Shown in pieces: positions 59,053 to 64,000 of a stretch of DNA of 64,000 nucleotides. This DNA comes from Novosphingobium sp. (GTDB taxonomy: Bacteria; Pseudomonadota; Alphaproteobacteria; Sphingomonadales; Sphingomonadaceae), in NCBI RefSeq assembly GCF_024642085.1, contig NZ_JAHEBV010000063.1, positions 42,904-106,903 of the forward strand, written 5' to 3'. The position numbers were made by a program, and so were the translations under genes. Positions within the stretch are counted from its first letter, which is position 1. Every line of letters begins with the position of its first letter. The notes beneath the pieces were generated by a model. The model saw only the letters and a list, made by a program, of their open reading frames with translations, was not told where the DNA came from and searched no databases.

Positions 59053-59615
59053 ACGGTTTCGGCCAGCAGCGCAGCGGCCTTGTCGTTGTCCCATTCGCGC
59101 GGACCGATATAGCGCCACACTTCCTGCCCTTGCGCATCGTAATAGATTGATGTCGGCAGGATCGTTGTCTCGAAGAAGGTCGACCATTCCCCATCGGGAT
59201 CGAGCCAAGGTTCCAGCAGCGGTGCCTTGGCTTTGAGGAAGGGGGCGACCGCATCCAGCTTGGCCATGTCCTGGCTGACGGTCACGATTTTCAGCCCCTG
59301 GCCGCGCGTTTCGGCGAGGCGGTTGAGCGCGGGCAGTTCGGCGACGCAAGGTGCGCACCAGGTCGCCCACAGGTTGATCAGCACCGGCTGACCCTTAAGA
59401 CTCGCCAGCTTGAGTTCCTTGCCGGCTGCGTCCTTGATCAGAAAATCGGGCATCGCGCTGCCGCGGTGGGCGCGGTTTATTACTCCATCGAGTGAAGCGC
59501 TTGGCGCGGCGTCACTTGCTTGCGGTTGCGCCTGACCGCCGGTTTGCCTATCGCACCCCCCGATCAGAAGGGTACAGCCAAGGATTGCAGCGGTGAGCGA
59601 GCGAGAAGATAGCAA
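59046..59615 (-). CDS. TlpA-like thioredoxin-fold lipoprotein
   Basis: A 189-residue periplasmic thioredoxin-like protein. A TTG start at 59615 gives a clean lipoprotein signal, [19 protein letters not shown], with lipobox Cys21. The mature part has the TlpA/ResA domain: [40 protein letters not shown] (active CAPC), [10 protein letters not shown], and a cis-Pro TTILPTSIY. The far-upstream ATG at 59936 would read antisense argH. Start choice is uncertain because no ATG serves; a TTG at 59627 is the alternative. Its 5' end overlaps that of argH by 23 nt in divergent orientation. Likely passes electrons from a DsbD-like protein to MsrA/MsrB. Confidence 0.78.
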   Translation of the reverse strand: MLSSRSLTAAILGCTLLIGGCDRQTGGQAQPQASDAAPSASLDGVINRAHRGSAMPDFLIKDAAGKELKLASLKGQPVLINLWATWCAPCVAELPALNRLAETRGQGLKIVTVSQDMAKLDAVAPFLKAKAPLLEPWLDPDGEWSTFFETTILPTSIYYDAQGQEVWRYIGPREWDNDKAAALLAETVQ

Positions 59616-61005
59616 CAGCGAATCCAATGCAATGTGGGGCGGCCGGTTTGCCGAGGGACCCTCGGCGATCATGCGCGAGATAAACGCCTCGATCCCCTTC
59701 GACAAGGCACTGTGGCACCAGGATATCCGCGCCAGCAAGGCGCATGTCGCGATGCTGGCTGCGCAGGGAATTGTGACGCAGGCCGATGCAGACGCGATTT
59801 CCGCCGGGCTGGACCAGGTGGCGGGCGAGTACGAAGCCAATGGCGTCCCTGAAAACTGGGACCTGGAAGACATCCACATGACTACCGAAAGCCGGCTGGC
59901 CGAACTGATTGGCGCTCCGGCCGGCAGGCTCCACACTGCGCGCAGCCGGAACGATCAGGTGGCGACTGATTTCAAGCTCTGGGTTCGTGAAGCCTGCGTG
60001 GCGGTCGACGCCGCTCTGGGCGCCTTGCAGGTCGTGCTGGTTACCCGTGCGCAGGAACACGCTGCCAGCATAATGCCGGGCTTTACCCATTTGCAGACCG
60101 CCCAGCCGGTCACCCTGGGTCACCATCTGATGGCCTACTACGAAATGATCGGACGGGATCGTTCTCGCTTCGTCGATGCGCACCGCCGCGCCAGCCAATG
60201 CCCGCTGGGTTCAGCAGCGCTGGCCGGAACGGGCTTTGCGATTGACCGCGATGTGACCGCCAAGGCCCTGGGTTTTGCCATGCCGACCCGCAATAGCCTG
60301 GATGCCGTATCGGACCGCGACTTCGCGCTCGACTACCTGATGGCAGCCACCCAGTGTGCGCTGCATCTGTCGCGGCTGGCTGAGGAACTGATCATCTGGG
60401 CCAGCCAGCCGTTCGGCTTCGTCGTCCTGCCCGACAGCCTTTCGACCGGCAGCTCGATCATGCCGCAGAAGAAGAACCCTGACGCAGCAGAACTGGTACG
60501 CGGACATTCTGGACGGATCGCAGGGTGTCTGACCAGCCTGATGATGACGATGAAGGGCCTGCCGCTGGCCTATTCGAAGGACATGCAGGACGACAAGCCC
60601 CCGGTGTTCGAGGCTGCGAGCCTGCTTACATTAAGCCTCGCTGCGATGACCGGGATGATTGATGGTGCGACTTTTCAGACCGAACGGATGCGCAACGCCG
60701 CAGAGCTTGGCTTTGCCACGGCGACCGATCTTGCCGACTGGCTGGTGCGTCAGGCCGACATCCCGTTTCGCGAAGCGCACCACATCACCGGTGCAGCGGT
60801 GAAGCTGGCGGAAAGCCGGGGCCTGGCTCTCGATGCCTTGCCGCTGGCGGATTTGCAGGTGATTGACGCGCGGATCGATCAGCGGGTCTTCGCCGTGCTG
60901 TCGGTTGATGCCTCGGTCGCCTCGCGCGCCAGCTATGGCGGAACGGCGCCCGAACAGGTAATGGCTCGAATCGCCGAGGCCCGCCGCGATCTCGGGCTGG
61001 AGTGA
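59593..61005 (+). CDS. argH: Argininosuccinate lyase
   Basis: A 470-residue fumarase-superfamily enzyme cleaving argininosuccinate to arginine and fumarate. [69 protein letters not shown], and the signature [16 protein letters not shown] with the catalytic Ser loop are all intact. The GTG at 59593 is backed by AAGGA 8 nt before it. The ATG at 59632 (MWGGRF) is possible but has no ribosome site. Cotranscribed with lptM and lysA. Confidence 0.95.
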   Translation: MSEREDSNSESNAMWGGRFAEGPSAIMREINASIPFDKALWHQDIRASKAHVAMLAAQGIVTQADADAISAGLDQVAGEYEANGVPENWDLEDIHMTTESRLAELIGAPAGRLHTARSRNDQVATDFKLWVREACVAVDAALGALQVVLVTRAQEHAASIMPGFTHLQTAQPVTLGHHLMAYYEMIGRDRSRFVDAHRRASQCPLGSAALAGTGFAIDRDVTAKALGFAMPTRNSLDAVSDRDFALDYLMAATQCALHLSRLAEELIIWASQPFGFVVLPDSLSTGSSIMPQKKNPDAAELVRGHSGRIAGCLTSLMMTMKGLPLAYSKDMQDDKPPVFEAASLLTLSLAAMTGMIDGATFQTERMRNAAELGFATATDLADWLVRQADIPFREAHHITGAAVKLAESRGLALDALPLADLQVIDARIDQRVFAVLSVDASVASRASYGGTAPEQVMARIAEARRDLGLE

Positions 61006-61009
61006 TCTT

Positions 61010-61252
61010 ATGAAGCGCCGTGTCCTGGTTATTGCCGTGCCGCTTGCTCTTGCTGCCTGCGGGCAAAGTGCGCCGCTAAAGCCTGCTGCAGGTCAGACGC
61101 TGCCGGTTGCAGCCTATGGCGCCGAGGCCCAGGCTGATGCTGAAACGCTGCTAAAACCCACACCTCAGGCTGCGCCGGAACGTAGTGTCGAGCTTCGAAA
61201 ACGGTCGGAAGACCGCTCCGAAGACCCGTTCGACCTGCCCCCGCCAGAGTGA
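61010..61252 (+). CDS. lptM: LptM (YifL-like) small outer-membrane lipoprotein
   Basis: An 80-residue lipoprotein: signal MKRRVLVIAVPLALAACG, lipid Cys17, then the CGQSAPLKP segment that matches the C-G-Q-K-G-P-L motif of YifL/LptM. The rest is short, hydrophilic and likely disordered (ERSVELRKRSEDRSEDPFDLPPPE). In enterobacteria LptM helps fold the LPS translocon LptD/LptE and lies just before dapF. Here it lies between argH (4 nt gap) and lysA (13 nt gap), again beside a diaminopimelate/lysine gene. The motif is short, so assignment rests on motif plus position. Confidence 0.75.
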   Translation: MKRRVLVIAVPLALAACGQSAPLKPAAGQTLPVAAYGAEAQADAETLLKPTPQAAPERSVELRKRSEDRSEDPFDLPPPE

Positions 61253-61265
61253 AAGCCTGATCCAA

Positions 61266-62531
61266 ATGGACCATTTTGAATACCGCAACGGCGTGCTTCA
61301 CGCCGAGGACCTGCCGCTGAGCGTGATTGCCGAACAGGTCGGCACTCCGGTTTATGTCTATTCGCGCGCGACCCTGGAACGCCATGCGCGCGTGTTCCGC
61401 GATGCGCTGTCAATCCTGCCGCGCGTTCATGTTGCCTTTGCGATCAAGGCGAACCCCAATCTTGCCGTGCTTAATGTGATGGCCCGCGAGGGGTTGGGCG
61501 CCGATGTCGTTTCGGGCGGAGAACTGGCGCGCGCACTGGCCGCGGGCATGCCGCCTGCCGACATTGTCTTTTCAGGCGTGGGCAAACAGCACCACGAAAT
61601 GATTCTGGGGTTGGAAGCCGGGATCGGCCAATTCAACCTCGAAAGCGAGGAAGAGGGGGTCGAGTTGTCGGCGCTTGCGGCCAAGCGCGGCCTGATCGCC
61701 CAATGCGCGCTGCGGGTGAACCCCGATGTCGATGCCCGCACTCATGCCAAGATTTCAACCGGCAAGGCGGAAAACAAGTTCGGCGTGCCGATCGACCGGG
61801 GCTGTGCGATCTATTCCAATCTGGCGGCTCTGCCGGGTCTCAACATGCGCGGCATTGCCGTCCACATCGGCAGCCAGCTAAGCGATCTGGAACCCTTCGA
61901 GGAAGCTTTTGCCAAGGTCGGTGCCCTGATCGCCGAGCTGCGCAGCCAGGGTCAAAGCGTAACTCACGCAGATCTGGGCGGCGGACTGGGTGTGCCCTAC
62001 AAGGCGGGCGAGGTGTTTCCTTCGCCCCAGGCCTATGCCGAAATGGTTGCCCGTGCGACGCAAGGCTGGGACGTAACCCTGATGTTCGAACCAGGCCGGG
62101 TTATCTGCGGCAATGCCGGAGTACTGCTGACCAAGGTTGTCCGGGTCAAGCGAAGTTCCAATCAGGTGCCCTTTGTCATTGTCGACGCGGCCATGAACGA
62201 CCTGGCCCGCCCGGCGATGTACGGTGCCTGGCACGACTTCGATGCAGTGGCCCCAACCGGGGAGCGAATGACTGCCCATGTGGTCGGTCCGATCTGCGAA
62301 ACCGGCGATACTTTCGCCATGGACCGCGAAACCGATGCGCTGACGGCGGGTGATCTGGCCGTGTTCCGTACCGCCGGCGCATACGGCGCGACGATGGCCA
62401 GTTCGTACAACAGCCGCGGGTTTATTGCCGAGGTCATGGTCGACGGTGACAAGTGGGCGGTTGTGGCTGACCGGATCGTCCCCGAAGCGATCAGCGCGGC
62501 CGAACGTGTGCCCGATTTTCTGAAGGACTAA
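61266..62531 (+). CDS. lysA: Diaminopimelate decarboxylase
   Basis: A 421-residue PLP fold-III enzyme making lysine from meso-diaminopimelate. N-terminal TPVYVYSRATLERH, PLP lysine in VAFAIKANPN, FNLESEEE, AVHIGSQLSDLEPF, DLGGGLGVPYKAGE, MFEPGRVICGNAG, and the C-terminal GPICETGDTF with the catalytic Cys-Glu. The ATG at 61266 starts the protein close to the typical MDHF N-terminus of alphaproteobacterial LysA. The frame from 61185 re-reads lptM. Third gene of the argH-lptM-lysA unit. Confidence 0.95.
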   Translation: MDHFEYRNGVLHAEDLPLSVIAEQVGTPVYVYSRATLERHARVFRDALSILPRVHVAFAIKANPNLAVLNVMAREGLGADVVSGGELARALAAGMPPADIVFSGVGKQHHEMILGLEAGIGQFNLESEEEGVELSALAAKRGLIAQCALRVNPDVDARTHAKISTGKAENKFGVPIDRGCAIYSNLAALPGLNMRGIAVHIGSQLSDLEPFEEAFAKVGALIAELRSQGQSVTHADLGGGLGVPYKAGEVFPSPQAYAEMVARATQGWDVTLMFEPGRVICGNAGVLLTKVVRVKRSSNQVPFVIVDAAMNDLARPAMYGAWHDFDAVAPTGERMTAHVVGPICETGDTFAMDRETDALTAGDLAVFRTAGAYGATMASSYNSRGFIAEVMVDGDKWAVVADRIVPEAISAAERVPDFLKD

Positions 62532-62536
62532 CGGCG

Positions 62537-63292
62537 ATGCACAGCCTGCCATTGTTCCACCGCATTTCGGGTCAGCCGGTGATCGTGGTGGGCGAAGGCG
62601 ACATGGCTGATGCCAAGGCGCGGCTGGTCACGCGGGCAGGCGGACGGATCGTCGGGCCTGAGGACGACGAGGCGCGGCTGGCTTTTGTGGCTCTTGTCGA
62701 TCCTGAAAAGATCACCGCCGCACTCAAGGCGCGCGGGGTGCTGGTCAACGTCGCTGACCGGCCCGACCTGTGCGATTTTACCCTGCCATCGGTGCTGGAT
62801 CGTGATCCGGTGCTGATCGCAGTCAGCACAGGCGGGGCATCGGCAGGGCTGGCCAAGGTGTTGCGGCTGCGGCTGGAGCAGATGCTGCCCGCCTCGCTCG
62901 GCGTGCTGGCCGCCGGTTTGGGAGCAGCGCGTCAGGCAATGCGGAGGCGCTGGCCCGACGGGAGTGAACGGCGCCACGCGCTCGACCTTGCGCTCGCGCC
63001 GGGGGGAACACTCGATCTGCTCGATCAAGCCGCTCCGGAACGCATTTCGATATGGCTTGAACAAGGAAGGGCAAGCCCTTCACAAACCGTCGAAATCGAT
63101 CTGGACAGCGACGATCCGGATGACCTCACCCTGCGCCAGGCACGGTGGCTGGGTAGCGCTGACGCGATACTGTGCGATGGGCATGTTGCTGCCGCCATCC
63201 TTGCCCGCAGCCGCGCCGATGCAGTGCGGTTGCCGCTTGATGCCGCAGCGCCACAAGATGCGCGGCTGACCGTTATTCTGCGGAAGCGCTGA
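62537..63292 (+). CDS. Precorrin-2 dehydrogenase/sirohydrochlorin ferrochelatase-like protein (CysG N-terminal type)
   Basis: A 251-residue protein beginning MHSLPLFHRISGQPVIVVGEGDMADAKARLVTRAGG, the NAD-binding Rossmann start of siroheme synthase CysG/Met8, followed by VNVADRPDLCDFTLPSVLDRDPVLIAVSTGGASAGLAKVLRLRLE, the conserved CysG-N dimer and active-site segment. The methyltransferase part of CysG is missing; the last 100 residues are not recognised and may be a remnant or a different domain. It would oxidise precorrin-2 or chelate iron in siroheme synthesis. Lies 5 nt after lysA. Overlaps the converging thioesterase by 20 nt. Confidence 0.8.
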   Translation: MHSLPLFHRISGQPVIVVGEGDMADAKARLVTRAGGRIVGPEDDEARLAFVALVDPEKITAALKARGVLVNVADRPDLCDFTLPSVLDRDPVLIAVSTGGASAGLAKVLRLRLEQMLPASLGVLAAGLGAARQAMRRRWPDGSERRHALDLALAPGGTLDLLDQAAPERISIWLEQGRASPSQTVEIDLDSDDPDDLTLRQARWLGSADAILCDGHVAAAILARSRADAVRLPLDAAAPQDARLTVILRKR

Positions 63293-63674
63293 GCAGGATC
63301 TTCATCTGGGCCAGCGCAATAGGCTTGGCCCGGTCATCCTGCCAGCATTCGGCATTGACCAGAGCGACGCGCCGCCCGGCACGGGTGACGGTGCCCATGG
63401 CAAAGGTGCGCTGCGCGGTGCCGCCACGCATGAACTCAACCGCCACGTTGACCGGCTTCAATTTCATCGCCTCGCCCCGGCGTTCCATCTCGGCGCGCAG
63501 CGCGGCAATCGCGGCCATCTCCATCAGACCGCTCATCGCCCCGCCGTGGAGGAAGCCTGGCCGGCCCAGGATGCGGTCGGAAAAGTCGACGCCCAGCACC
63601 GGCGTCCCGTCTTCGATCCGGTCAATCTCGATGCCAAGTGCGTGGGCATAGGGAGGCAGGTCAGCGCCGGTCAC
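63273..63674 (-). CDS. PaaI-type hotdog-fold thioesterase
   Basis: A 133-residue single hotdog domain. GVDFSDRILGRPGFLHGGAMSGLMEMAAIAAL contains the HGG loop and catalytic-helix start of the PaaI/YdiI group, and VNVAVEFMRGGTAQRTFAMGTVTRAGRRVALVNAECWQDD the second beta part. Hydrolyses an acyl- or aryl-CoA; native substrate unknown. It overlaps the next minus-strand hotdog gene by 4 nt, so the two hotdog proteins are translated together and may form a heteromer. It also overlaps the CysG-N-like gene's end by 20 nt. Confidence 0.85.
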   Translation of the reverse strand: MTGADLPPYAHALGIEIDRIEDGTPVLGVDFSDRILGRPGFLHGGAMSGLMEMAAIAALRAEMERRGEAMKLKPVNVAVEFMRGGTAQRTFAMGTVTRAGRRVALVNAECWQDDRAKPIALAQMKILLSASAE

Positions 63675-64000
63675 AGATAGGCTCCGTGCGTGGCCATGAA
63701 TGTCCCGATCACATGGGCAACCGGATCGGACGGATCACCATCGTGGGCAATCCCACGGATAAAGGCAATCGTGCGTGTCAGCTTGTAGCATTCGCCGTGC
63801 CCGATCACGCTGCGCCCGGGAACGGCCGCGCGCATGTAATCGACCCGCAGATCCAGCGTGGCATGGGGCACAAAGGTGCCGGTCAGGGTCCACACCGACA
63901 TCGAAGTGGCATTGTCCATCAGGCTGATGATCGGACCCGAGGCAAGCACACCGGTTTCCGCCACCCCGACAAGTTCATCACGCCAGGGCAGTTCCAGCTC
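63671..64000 (-). CDS. Hotdog-fold thioesterase (partial, runs off the window)
   Basis: Only the C-terminal 109 or so residues are present; the frame stays open to the last base of the window (ELELPWRDELVG before VAETGVLASGPIISLMDNATSM). LMDNATSMSVW is the typical catalytic-helix region of PaaI-like thioesterases, and ATLDLRVDYMRAAVPGRSVIGHGECYKLTRTIAFIRGIAHD the dimer strand. GTG at 63964 could be read as a start but the continuing family sequence shows it is internal. It overlaps the downstream hotdog gene by 4 nt. Confidence 0.8.
   Translation of the reverse strand, partial: ELELPWRDELVGVAETGVLASGPIISLMDNATSMSVWTLTGTFVPHATLDLRVDYMRAAVPGRSVIGHGECYKLTRTIAFIRGIAHDGDPSDPVAHVIGTFMATHGAYL

Noticed and set aside
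63964..63964. GTG at 63962-63964 as the start of the last thioesterase
   Set aside because: The frame continues upstream to the window edge with typical family sequence, so the gene is cut by the window and the GTG is an internal valine.
1..64000. CRISPR array, insertion sequences, prophage or rRNA
   Set aside because: No regularly spaced repeats, transposase motifs, phage structural genes or rRNA-like sequence were seen on either strand.

Overview
This 64 kb, GC-rich window reads as chromosome of an alphaproteobacterium of the order Sphingomonadales. The clues are the crtI-crtZ / crtB-crtY zeaxanthin-type carotenoid genes, a LOV-HTH regulator very like EL222 of Erythrobacter litoralis, a PhoK/PafA-like alkaline phosphatase, the hemC-hemD-mitofilin-like order, and the LexA-like and serC-leader signals typical of alphaproteobacteria. 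Genes are tightly packed, often with 1-8 nt overlaps on the same strand and 4 nt stop-over-stop overlaps between converging genes. I see no phage, insertion sequence, CRISPR array or rRNA. There is one tRNA.

Layout. 1-13 kb: end of a short-chain dehydrogenase, a cysteine-less thiolase-like protein, a DsbD/ScsB-type thiol reductase, an alkaline phosphatase, a Ubi-type hydroxylase, then hemC-hemD-mitofilin-like facing tsaD-gpsA-flippase. 13-21 kb: a small HHH protein, uvrB behind a near-consensus SOS box, a large TIR/TolB-like/TPR membrane protein, an SDR, a Crp/Fnr regulator and a diverging single-domain receiver with a perfect 16 bp palindrome between them. 21-29 kb: a two-subunit (PimD/PimC-like) acyl-CoA dehydrogenase, a DUF3617-like lipoprotein, a hydrolase, and the four-gene ATP-grasp / alpha-E / transglutaminase / Anbu peptidase operon. 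29-38 kb: serC (with structured leader)-serA-hisZ separated by two copies of a palindromic intergenic repeat, purA, an L,D-transpeptidase and a winged-helix regulator. 39-46 kb: tRNA-Val, DEAD-box helicase, marR-emrA-emrB efflux operon, ABC-F ATPase. 46-59 kb: a photoprotection island. 59-64 kb: tlpA-like lipoprotein, argH-lptM-lysA, a CysG-N-like protein and two thioesterases.

The most interesting region is 46-59 kb. It joins a TrhO tRNA hydroxylase, an iron-sulfur bacterial cryptochrome/(6-4) photolyase, an SDR and a renalase-like flavoprotein, the blue-light LOV-HTH regulator, the complete late carotenoid pathway (prenyl synthase, crtB, crtI, crtY, crtZ), and exported methionine sulfoxide reductases B and A. 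In its middle, one uninterrupted 625-residue gene carries a complete IspH (last enzyme of the MEP pathway, all three iron-sulfur cysteines) fused to a complete CrtE/IspA-type prenyl diphosphate synthase (both Asp-rich motifs). One polypeptide would thus make IPP/DMAPP and condense them into the C15/C20 precursor, next to the genes that use it and beside a light-sensing regulator. I regard this IspH-prenyl synthase fusion inside a light-regulated carotenoid locus as the best candidate for an undescribed system.

All functional calls come from reading motifs and gene order by eye. No database search, alignment score or structure prediction was run.
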